64,000 nucleotides of DNA from assembly GCF_003205515.1 (NCBI RefSeq), contig NZ_KZ826482.1, forward strand, positions 310,001 to 374,000, given 5' to 3'. Positions 44,892-52,536 of the stretch are shown in pieces. Under the pieces are notes generated by a model that had not been told where the DNA came from, did not search any database, and saw only the letters and a program-made list of their open reading frames with translations. Position 1 is the first letter of the stretch. The number at the start of each line of letters is the position of its first letter. This DNA comes from Litorivita pollutaquae (GTDB taxonomy: Bacteria > Pseudomonadota > Alphaproteobacteria > Rhodobacterales > Rhodobacteraceae). A program made the translations under genes and the position numbers.

Positions 44892-44966
44892 TCGCGCCGC
44901 AGGAATTCGCCGCAAAACCCGTTGATCCCACTTGGCAAATCCCGCGACCAACGCTAGCTTGGCGCC

Positions 44967-46151
44967 ATGTTCTTACCCTTCTTTGAAAACCTGCGCTCCG
45001 CAGGGTTGCCCGTCTCGCTGCGCGAATATCTGACCTTTCTTGAGGGGATGCGCGCCGGTCTTGTCACCTATGATCCCGAGGCGTTTTATTACCTTGCCCG
45101 CGCCGCAATGGTAAAAGACGAACGCCATATCGATCGGTTTGACCGCGCCTTTGCCATCTCGTTCAAAGGGCTGGACACCATCAGCACCGACGACATGTTA
45201 GAGGCCGTGGACATTCCCGAAGAATGGCTGCGCAAGATGGCGGAAAAACACCTCACCGAGGAAGAAAAAGCCGAGATCGAAGCGCTTGGCGGCTTTGAAA
45301 AGTTGATGGAGACGCTGAAAAAACGTCTCGAGGAACAAAAAGGCCGTCACCAGGGCGGCAACAAATGGGTCGGCACGGCGGGCACCTCGCCCTTCGGCGC
45401 CGAGGGCTACAACCCCGAAGGCGTGCGTATCGGCCAAAAAGAAAGCCGGCATGGGCGTGCGGTCAAAGTCTGGGACAAACGCGAATTCAAAAACTTCGAT
45501 GATCAGGTCGAATTGGGCACCCGCAATATCAAGGTCGCGCTCAAACGTCTGCGCAAATGGGCGCGCGACGGGGCACATGAGGAATTGGACCTCGACGGCA
45601 CCATCCGCGCCACGGCCGAACACGGCTATCTTGATGTCAAAACCCGTCCCGAACGGCGCAATGCGGTCAAGGTTTTGCTGTTTCTCGATGTCGGCGGTTC
45701 GATGGATCCGCATATCAAAGTGGTCGAGGAATTGTTTTCCGCCGCGCGGTCCGAATTCAAACATCTCGAACACTTCTATTTCCACAACTGCCTTTATGAA
45801 GGCGTGTGGCGCGACAACAGCCGCCGTTGGGCAGACCAAGTCCCCACAGAGGAAATTTTGCGCACCTATGGGCCTGACTACAAATGTATTTTTGTAGGGG
45901 ATGCCTCAATGTCCCCCTATGAGATTGCCTATCCTGGCGGGGCCAATGAACACTGGAATCCCGTGTCAGGGCAGGTCTGGCTTGAGCGCACGCGCGAACA
46001 ATGGAAAAGCAATCTCTGGATCAATCCGGTTCCGGAAAAGCATTGGGGCTATACCCAGTCCATCAAGTTGATTTCGGAAATTTTCGAGGATCAAATGGTG
46101 CCGATGACCCTTGATGGGCTTGAGCGCGGCATGCGGGATTTGACCCGCTGA
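44967..46151 (+). CDS. VWA domain protein (CoxE-like)
   Basis: 394 residues, cytoplasmic. The N-terminal part is helical and charged (KMAEKHLTEEEKAEIEALGG). The VWA domain begins near residue 235 with VLLFLDVGGSMDP. This MIDAS variant has Gly where the first Ser of DxSxS is expected. IFVGDASMSPYEI follows. It is the probable partner of the MoxR ATPase at 40462, although four genes separate them, an unusual spacing. Pairs of this kind help mature metal enzymes; the target is not visible here. Confidence 0.9.
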   Translation: MFLPFFENLRSAGLPVSLREYLTFLEGMRAGLVTYDPEAFYYLARAAMVKDERHIDRFDRAFAISFKGLDTISTDDMLEAVDIPEEWLRKMAEKHLTEEEKAEIEALGGFEKLMETLKKRLEEQKGRHQGGNKWVGTAGTSPFGAEGYNPEGVRIGQKESRHGRAVKVWDKREFKNFDDQVELGTRNIKVALKRLRKWARDGAHEELDLDGTIRATAEHGYLDVKTRPERRNAVKVLLFLDVGGSMDPHIKVVEELFSAARSEFKHLEHFYFHNCLYEGVWRDNSRRWADQVPTEEILRTYGPDYKCIFVGDASMSPYEIAYPGGANEHWNPVSGQVWLERTREQWKSNLWINPVPEKHWGYTQSIKLISEIFEDQMVPMTLDGLERGMRDLTR

Positions 46152-46196
46152 TCTGTCATCCTTGCCGTCCGCCCTCTGCGGCCCCATATTAACGCC

Positions 46197-46883
46197 ATGC
46201 TGCGTGTTCTCCCCATTCTTCTGGCCGTGGGCTTTGGCTTGGTGATGTATCTCTTCTCGGTGCGGCGCACGCTGTCCGAGTTGGATGAAAAATCGTCCGA
46301 ACTGGTGGATCCTTCGCTGAACGACAGCTTTGCACGGCTGGCGGCGGCGCTCGATCTGCCGCGTGTGCGGGTGTATCTATACGAGATCGAACCGGTCAAC
46401 GGATTGGCCGCACCAGACGGGCGGATTTTTATAACGCGCGGATTTTACAACAAATTCCGATCGGGCGAAGTGACCGCCGATGAATTGACCACCGTGATTG
46501 CGCATGAGTTGGGTCATGTCGCCTTGGGCCACTCAAAACGCCGGATGATCGATTTTTCGGCTCAAAATGCCCTGCGCATGGTGTTGATCACATTGCTCGC
46601 CCCGTTCTTGCGGCAACTGGCGGTCTATGCCGCGAATTTTCTCGCCTCGCTTTTGACGGCGCGGCTGTCACGTGGCGACGAATATGAAGCCGATGAATAT
46701 GCTGCGGCGCTACTGACCAAAGCAGGCATCGGAACAGAGCCGCAAAAGAGCCTGTTCCGCAAATTGATGGCGCTAACGGGCGGCAATGCGGGCAAGGCCC
46801 CTGCGTGGCTGTTGAGCCATCCCAAAACCGAAGACCGGATTCGCGCCATCGAGACATTAGAGAAAAAATGGGCTGTGACCTGA
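46197..46883 (+). CDS. M48-family membrane metalloprotease
   Basis: 228 residues. An N-terminal transmembrane segment (LPILLAVGFGLVMYLFSV) is followed by the zinc motif HELGH at about residue 104 and the third ligand in GDEYEADEYAAAL. A second hydrophobic stretch lies between them. It resembles HtpX/Oma1-like proteases but is shorter. It follows the VWA gene by 45 bases in the same direction and may be cotranscribed. Confidence 0.9.
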   Translation: MLRVLPILLAVGFGLVMYLFSVRRTLSELDEKSSELVDPSLNDSFARLAAALDLPRVRVYLYEIEPVNGLAAPDGRIFITRGFYNKFRSGEVTADELTTVIAHELGHVALGHSKRRMIDFSAQNALRMVLITLLAPFLRQLAVYAANFLASLLTARLSRGDEYEADEYAAALLTKAGIGTEPQKSLFRKLMALTGGNAGKAPAWLLSHPKTEDRIRAIETLEKKWAVT

Positions 46884-46910
46884 GCGCGAAGAATGCGGCT
46901 TAATCCGCTG

Positions 46911-47450
46911 TTATTCCAAGGCTTTTGCCAAACGTGGCAAGCGTGCCTTTTTCATCAGTGGCCGCATCTGCCACTCCTCACCGGACAGGCGCCGCGCCTC
47001 TGCCAAAACCATGCCGCCGACATGTTCCATCATCTCGGGTTGCGCTTGCCATAGGCCATGTAGGAACCCATCGGGATCTTGTCGCACAATGCCCTCTTCA
47101 GCCAAAATTTGCTGCGGAAAATCCTTGGCGTTCATGGTGATGATCATATCCGCAGATCCGGCAATCGCAGAGGACAGAACATGAATATCCGCCGGATCAG
47201 GCAACCAGAGGCGCGCCTCCAATCGCGGCGCGACCGCCACCTCGGCCCGTGGCCATGCCGCCCCCAAAAGAGCCACCTCGCCGCGGGCCTGCGCCTCGCC
47301 GGAGGGGCCGATTTTGCGCGCGGCGCGGGCCCATTCTTCCATGATCCGTGCCGACCAAAGCGGTTCGAACGCGCCCTGCCGCGCCGCACCAAGCAACATT
47401 TCGCGCATCACGGTGGGAAACAACACGCAAGCGTCGAGCAGAACCTTCAT
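46911..47450 (-). CDS. PIN-domain protein
   Basis: 179 residues. The N terminus KVLLDACVLFPTVMREMLL and the acidic positions D in LLDACV, E in IMEEWAR and D in DPADIHVLSSAIAGSADMIITMN fit the PIN nuclease fold. No antitoxin gene lies upstream; instead it starts 10 bases after the methyltransferase stop, so a toxin-antitoxin role is unlikely and an RNA-processing role is the better guess. It is convergent with the M48 gene. Confidence 0.85.
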   Translation of the reverse strand: MKVLLDACVLFPTVMREMLLGAARQGAFEPLWSARIMEEWARAARKIGPSGEAQARGEVALLGAAWPRAEVAVAPRLEARLWLPDPADIHVLSSAIAGSADMIITMNAKDFPQQILAEEGIVRQDPDGFLHGLWQAQPEMMEHVGGMVLAEARRLSGEEWQMRPLMKKARLPRLAKALE

Positions 47451-47460
47451 GCGCGCGCCC

Positions 47461-48669
47461 TCATAGGCGGAAGAACAATGCCTTGAGGTATCCGCTTTCG
47501 GCCAATTGCGGCAAAAGCGGATGATCGGGGCCGGCAAACCCGGTGTGAATGAGCGTGCCGCGCCGACCGCCCCGCCCGATCCCGCGCGCCGAAGCATTGC
47601 GGAATTTGCTCAGATCGGCCGCGTGGGAACATGAGCACAGAACCAAATAGCCGCCTTCAGAGACCAAAGGCGCCGCCAGACGGGCAATGCGTTCATAGGC
47701 GCGCAATCCGGCCTCAAGCGATTGTTTGTTCGGAGCAAATGCCGGCGGATCGCAAACCACCACATCGAATGTTTTGCCCTCTGCCGCCAAGGCTTCGAGC
47801 GTTGTGAACGCATCGCCCTTACGGGTTTGGAACCGGTCCGCCGCGCCCATGGCTTCGGCCCCGCCCATAGCCAATTCCAAGGCCGGATCAGAGCCATCCA
47901 CCGCCAAAGCAGAGGCCGCGCCATTGGCCAATGCGGCCAAGGAAAATCCGCCCACATGCGAGAATACATCCAACACCCGCGCGCCTTTTGACAGTGTCGC
48001 GGCAAAAGCATGATTCGGGCGTTGGTCAAAAAACAATCCGGTTTTCTGCCCACCGGTCAGATCGGCCAGATAGGTCGCGCCATTCATCGAAACCGGCACC
48101 GGGCCATCGGGAGCCGCACCCAGCAAAACGCCGTTCTCTTCATCCAGACCTTCGAGGCTGCGCGACCGGCCCGAGGCATTTTTGAGGATGTTTTTAACGC
48201 CCGTCACCTTGGCCAAAGCCGCCGCGAGCGGTTCAATCATCACATCGGCCCATGCCGCATTGGGTTGCACCACCGCCGTGTCGCCAAAACGGTCGATGAC
48301 CACCCCCGGCAACCCATCGGATTCGGCATGCACCAAACGGTAAAACGGCGCGTCATAAAGCGTTTCACGCATTTTCAACGCGCGGGTGATTTTCGCCTCG
48401 AACCACGCTTGGTCGATAACGGCGTCCAGATCACGGTCCAAAACCCGCGCCGTGATGCGGCTATGGGTATTGACCGCGACAATGGCCATGGGGCGCCGTT
48501 CGGCATCCTCCAGAACCGCCAAAGACCCCGCAGCCAAAGATTTGGCGCGCCGGTCGAGGACAAGCTCGTTGGCATAGACCCAAGGGAACCCGTGACGAAT
48601 GGCCTGCGGCTTGGTTTTGGGCAGCAGGCGAATGACGGGCAATGAAGCGGAAAAGGAGGGCTGGTTCAT
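47461..48669 (-). CDS. Class I SAM-dependent rRNA methyltransferase (RlmI-like)
   Basis: 402 residues with an N-terminal PUA-like domain (IRHGFPWVYANELVLD), a linker domain ending PGVVIDRFGDTAVVQ, and a Rossmann methyltransferase domain. SAM motif is VLDVFSHVGGFSLAALANGA, catalytic block VVCDPPAFAPNK, and SCS near the end. RlmI methylates C1962 of 23S rRNA. A PIN-domain gene follows 10 bases later in the same operon. Confidence 0.9.
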   Translation of the reverse strand: MNQPSFSASLPVIRLLPKTKPQAIRHGFPWVYANELVLDRRAKSLAAGSLAVLEDAERRPMAIVAVNTHSRITARVLDRDLDAVIDQAWFEAKITRALKMRETLYDAPFYRLVHAESDGLPGVVIDRFGDTAVVQPNAAWADVMIEPLAAALAKVTGVKNILKNASGRSRSLEGLDEENGVLLGAAPDGPVPVSMNGATYLADLTGGQKTGLFFDQRPNHAFAATLSKGARVLDVFSHVGGFSLAALANGAASALAVDGSDPALELAMGGAEAMGAADRFQTRKGDAFTTLEALAAEGKTFDVVVCDPPAFAPNKQSLEAGLRAYERIARLAAPLVSEGGYLVLCSCSHAADLSKFRNASARGIGRGGRRGTLIHTGFAGPDHPLLPQLAESGYLKALFFRL

Positions 48670-48726
48670 ACCGCCCTCCTTAATCGTGTTTGATGCGCGG
48701 GGGAAGCCCCGTTGGCGCGGCTCTGA

Positions 48727-49350
48727 TCACGGGATGATCTGGGCCACCTTTTGCGCTTCGGGTGGGGTGGGGTCGGTCAATTCCTTGTGGAAGACTTTCG
48801 CCATGTGGTCGGTGATCCGCACCTTTTGGGTAATGCCGTGGTTCTCATGGTAGATGGCTTTGGCACCGCCGTAAGCCTCCAGATCCGCTTCGATAAGACG
48901 GGTCGGCACCACAACAGCGCCGGTTTGCGGATCGGTCAGGGTCATTTTGAATTTCAACGAATGCACGCCGCCGATGGTATAGCGCGCCTTTTCGGTCAGG
49001 GCATGAAAGCGGGTGATTTCGATATTCGCCACCACGGGAACCGCACCGTCAACGCCTTCGGCACCACGTTTGAACGCGGTTTTGAAGATATCTTCGATTT
49101 GCCGCAACCGGTTGCCCGGCGCATCTTCGCGCCACACCACATCGCCCAGAGGGTAATACATATTGGCCTCGGACACGCGTAAACTGTCCGGCGCGGTGAC
49201 GGTATAACCGGTGACCTTCACCGAAACCGGCGCAAGCGCGCGGGCGACATGGGGTTCAAGCGGCGCATTGCGCGTGGCGGTGTCAACCGAGCCGCAAGCC
49301 GTCAGGCCCAGACCCATCATCATCGCTGCGATCACACGGATATATGTCAT
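48727..49350 (-). CDS. Lipoprotein of unknown function
   Basis: 207 residues with a signal peptide and lipobox (GLGLTACGS, Cys at about 19), so anchored to a membrane. The mature part starts VDTATRNAPLEPH and contains VPVVANIEITRFHALTEKARYTIGGVHSLKFKM, an alternating beta pattern. I do not recognise the family. The ATG at 49350 has AAAGGACGGG upstream; the longer frame is rejected. It is divergent from edd. Confidence 0.82.
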   Translation of the reverse strand: MTYIRVIAAMMMGLGLTACGSVDTATRNAPLEPHVARALAPVSVKVTGYTVTAPDSLRVSEANMYYPLGDVVWREDAPGNRLRQIEDIFKTAFKRGAEGVDGAVPVVANIEITRFHALTEKARYTIGGVHSLKFKMTLTDPQTGAVVVPTRLIEADLEAYGGAKAIYHENHGITQKVRITDHMAKVFHKELTDPTPPEAQKVAQIIP

Positions 49351-49743
49351 GTCCCGTCCTTTAATCAGGCGTTCTGCCCGTCTATGCCTGCGGTGCTGGA
49401 CCGCTGCGTGCCTCTTGGCCGTATTGACGGTTATTCCCGCTCTGGCCGGTTTGATTGCTCTGACCATCGCTGCGCAATTGGGCAAATTTGCGGCAAATTA
49501 TGTGTAATATCTGGATGGTTGCGTGACATTTTGCCCGCCAATAGATAATTGTATTTCATAGCGCAGGCCGTCCCATCGGGCGGCAAAACATATTCATTGC
49601 ACGGGATTTTGGCGGCAATCGCGCGCTTGTTAGCGCTAACCCGAATTGCTATAACCCTATACAACACGCCAAGCGCCCACGATCCGCCTGCCGCGCCGCC
49701 GCGCGCGCCCCAAGGCAGATGCACCAATTTTGAAGGCCCGCAA
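49351..49743. other. Promoter region of edd with a palindromic operator
   Basis: The 393 bases hold no supported gene; the low-scoring frames are shadows. The notable element is the 12-base palindrome at 49629-49640. Confidence 0.5.
49629..49640. promoter_or_regulatory. LacI-type palindromic operator upstream of edd
   Basis: GTTAGCGCTAAC is a perfect 12-base palindrome with the central CG typical of LacI-family operators, 104 bases before the edd start. It suggests sugar-acid control of the Entner-Doudoroff genes. Confidence 0.6.
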
Positions 49744-51549
49744 ATGACATTGAACCCGACGATTGCCGCCATCACCGACCGTATCATCAAACGGTCCGAA
49801 ACCAGCCGCAGCGATTACCTCGACCGCATGGCTGTGGCCGCCGATGACGGACCGCGCCGGGCGCATCTGACCTGTGGCAACCAGGCCCATGCCTATGCCG
49901 CAATGGGCGCCGATCAGGACCGTTTGGTGCAATCCCCCGCCCCGAACCTTGGCATTATTACGGCCTATAACGATATGCTGTCGGCGCATCAGCCGTTTGA
50001 AACCTATCCCGCGATGATCCGTGACACCGCCCGCGCGAACGGCGGCACCGCACAGGTGGCCGGCGGCGTGCCCGCCATGTGCGACGGCGTCACCCAGGGC
50101 CAAACCGGCATGGAACTCTCGCTATTTTCGCGCGATGTGATTGCCTTGGCCGCTGGCGTTGGCCTGTCGCACAACACCTTTGATGCGGCGATCTTCCTTG
50201 GGGTCTGTGACAAAATCGTCCCCGGATTGGTGATGGCCGCAGCGACCTTCGGTTACCTTCCCGCGGTGTTTTTGCCCGCCGGGCCAATGCCTTCGGGCCT
50301 GCCCAATGACGAGAAAGCCAACGTGCGCAACAAATTCGCCATTGGCGAAGTCGACCGCGCCGCGCTCATGGCCGCCGAAATGGCGTCTTACCACAGCCCC
50401 GGCACCTGCACCTTTTACGGCACCGCCAATTCCAACCAGATGTTGATGGAATTCATGGGGCTGCACCTGCCGGGGTCCAGTTTCGTCAACCCGAATACGC
50501 CGCTGCGCGATGCATTGACCCGCGCGGGCACCGAACGCGCCTTGCAAATCACCGCACTCGGCAATGATTACCGCCCTGCCGCCGCAATTTTGGATGAAAA
50601 AGCATTCGTCAACGGCATCGTCGGATTGATGGCCACGGGTGGATCGACCAACCTTGTGCTGCATCTGCCCGCCATGGCGCGCGCCGCAGGGGTGATCCTT
50701 GACTTGCAGGACTTCGATGAAATTTCCGCCGTGGTGCCCTTGATGGCGAAAGTCTATCCGAACGGCCTTGCCGATGTGAACCATTTCCACGCGGCAGGCG
50801 GTTTGGGATTGATGATCGCACAGCTTTTGGATGCAGGCCTGTTACATGAAGATGTACGCACCGTGGCCGGTGACGGGCTTGGCCTTTATACGCGCGAACC
50901 GCGCCTTGCAGATGGCAAATTGACCTTTGTCGACGGGCCGCGCAAATCCGAGAACGACAAGATCATCCGCCCCGCCCGCGATCCGTTCCAAAAAACCGGC
51001 GGGCTGAAGGTGCTCAAGGGCAATTTGGGCGAGGCGATTATCAAAATCTCTGCCGTCGCCCCCGAACGCCGCGTGATCGAAGCCCCCGCCCGTGTGTTCC
51101 ACGACCAAGACAGCGTGAAAGCCGCATTTAAGGCCGGAGAGATCACCACCGACACCATTATCGTCGTTCGGTTCCAAGGTCCGAAATCCAACGGCATGCC
51201 GGAATTGCATGGTCTCACCCCGTCGCTGTCGGTCCTGCAAGATCGCGGATTAAAAATCGCTCTGGTCACCGACGGGCGCATGTCCGGCGCATCGGGCAAA
51301 GTGCCCGCCGCCATTCATCTTAGCCCCGAAGCCGCCGCAGGGGGGCCGCTGGCACATGTGATGGATGGCGATATTTTGCGCCTTGATGCGGATGCCGGTC
51401 GGCTTGAAAATCTCACCGCTGGCTTTCTTGATCGTCCTGCCGCTGCGGCCGATCTGTCCGGCAATGGTACCGGTGTCGGGCGCGAATTGTTTTCGGCCTT
51501 CCGCTCCGCTGTCGGCCTCGCCAACAGCGGTGCCGCCGTCGTTGTGTAA
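49744..51549 (+). CDS. edd: Phosphogluconate dehydratase
   Basis: First Entner-Doudoroff enzyme, 6-phosphogluconate to KDPG, cytoplasmic, with an Fe-S cluster. It has 601 residues, the family's size. The cluster cysteines are in [14 protein letters not shown] and [29 protein letters not shown] near the end matches the dehydratase signature. The frame is open upstream but the ATG at 49744 fits the family start. It is followed by eda after 36 bases. Regulated probably through the palindrome at 49629. Confidence 0.96.
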   Translation: MTLNPTIAAITDRIIKRSETSRSDYLDRMAVAADDGPRRAHLTCGNQAHAYAAMGADQDRLVQSPAPNLGIITAYNDMLSAHQPFETYPAMIRDTARANGGTAQVAGGVPAMCDGVTQGQTGMELSLFSRDVIALAAGVGLSHNTFDAAIFLGVCDKIVPGLVMAAATFGYLPAVFLPAGPMPSGLPNDEKANVRNKFAIGEVDRAALMAAEMASYHSPGTCTFYGTANSNQMLMEFMGLHLPGSSFVNPNTPLRDALTRAGTERALQITALGNDYRPAAAILDEKAFVNGIVGLMATGGSTNLVLHLPAMARAAGVILDLQDFDEISAVVPLMAKVYPNGLADVNHFHAAGGLGLMIAQLLDAGLLHEDVRTVAGDGLGLYTREPRLADGKLTFVDGPRKSENDKIIRPARDPFQKTGGLKVLKGNLGEAIIKISAVAPERRVIEAPARVFHDQDSVKAAFKAGEITTDTIIVVRFQGPKSNGMPELHGLTPSLSVLQDRGLKIALVTDGRMSGASGKVPAAIHLSPEAAAGGPLAHVMDGDILRLDADAGRLENLTAGFLDRPAAAADLSGNGTGVGRELFSAFRSAVGLANSGAAVVV

Positions 51550-51585
51550 CAAAGATCCCTCATTTTTAATAAGGATATGCCCCCG

Positions 51586-52227
51586 ATGACCCCCGAAATC
51601 GCCAGCCAGAAATCCGAAGACCTATGTCGCCTTGCTCCGGTGATTCCGGTGCTCGTTCTCAATGATCCAGCCGTCGCAGCAGACCTCGCGCGCGCCTTGA
51701 TCAAAGGCGGTCTGCCGGTGTTGGAGGTGACGCTGCGCACGCCGCTTGCGCTCGACGTGATCGCGGAAATGGCCAAGATCGAAGGCGGGCTGGTCGGGGC
51801 AGGATCGCTGCTGACCGCTGACAATGTCGCTGACGCAGTCAAGGCAGGCGCACGGTTTGGTGTTTCTCCGGGCAGCACGCCGCAGCTCTTGGATGTGGCC
51901 GAAGCCGCCGATCTTCCCATGCTCCCCGGTGCCGCAACCCCCTCCGAGGTCATGGCCCTTTTGGAACGCGGCTACCGCATGCAAAAGTTCTTCCCTGCGG
52001 AAATCAATGGCGGCGCGGCGGCGTTGAAAGCCATCGGCGCACCGATCCCGCAGGTCAAATTCTGCCCCACCGGCGGCGTGTCGCTCAAGAATGCGCAGGA
52101 CTACCTTTCCCTCGACAACACGCTCTGCGTCGGTGGAAGCTGGGTCGCTCCGGCAGATTTGATCGCTGCCAAAAATTGGGATGCGATCACGGATCTGGCC
52201 GCCGAGGCCGCCGCCCTAGCACCTTAA
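51586..52227 (+). CDS. eda: KDPG aldolase
   Basis: Cleaves 2-keto-3-deoxy-6-phosphogluconate into pyruvate and glyceraldehyde 3-phosphate, the second Entner-Doudoroff step. It has 213 residues from the ATG at 51586, which has AAGGA 10 bases upstream; an ATG at 51577 is too close to that site. Catalytic Glu is in VLEVTLRTP, the Schiff-base Lys in MQKFFPAEINGG, and KFCPTGGVSLKNA forms the phosphate loop. In operon with edd. Confidence 0.95.
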   Translation: MTPEIASQKSEDLCRLAPVIPVLVLNDPAVAADLARALIKGGLPVLEVTLRTPLALDVIAEMAKIEGGLVGAGSLLTADNVADAVKAGARFGVSPGSTPQLLDVAEAADLPMLPGAATPSEVMALLERGYRMQKFFPAEINGGAAALKAIGAPIPQVKFCPTGGVSLKNAQDYLSLDNTLCVGGSWVAPADLIAAKNWDAITDLAAEAAALAP

Positions 52228-52252
52228 AGGCACCGCGTAATGCGTTGAAATA

Positions 52253-52525
52253 TCACGCATCCGCCACGCGGGCGCTGCGCCCGCCACGGCGTTTGGGTCC
52301 GGTCACACGGGTGTCGGCATCGCGCAGCACATGAGTCATGGGATGATCCGGTGCATCCGCGCCATAGCGTGCCACAAGCGCCGCCGCCGCCTTGGGCGCA
52401 TCCGCCCCTACAGGCAAGCTCAGCGCCCAGTCCAAAAAGACCGAACGGCATTCTTCCGGGCCGATGCCCTCAATGCGATACGCCTCGCGGATCAGGGCTT
52501 TGGGATCAATCTCGTCGCCAGTCAT
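52253..52525 (-). CDS. Small conserved-looking protein of unknown function
   Basis: 90 residues, soluble, with an acidic N terminus (MTGDEIDPKALIREAYRIEG) and a basic C terminus (PKRRGGRSARVADA). The ATG at 52525 has AGAGG 7 bases upstream. An alternative ATG at 52540 overlaps the glnE stop as ATGA and would add five residues. It follows glnE in the same operon. No domain is recognised. Confidence 0.72.
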   Translation of the reverse strand: MTGDEIDPKALIREAYRIEGIGPEECRSVFLDWALSLPVGADAPKAAAALVARYGADAPDHPMTHVLRDADTRVTGPKRRGGRSARVADA

Positions 52526-52536
52526 CGGCTCACCTC

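Noticed and set aside
46911-47450. PIN protein as a toxin of a toxin-antitoxin pair
   Set aside because: No small antitoxin gene is adjacent; the gene follows a methyltransferase in an ordinary operon.
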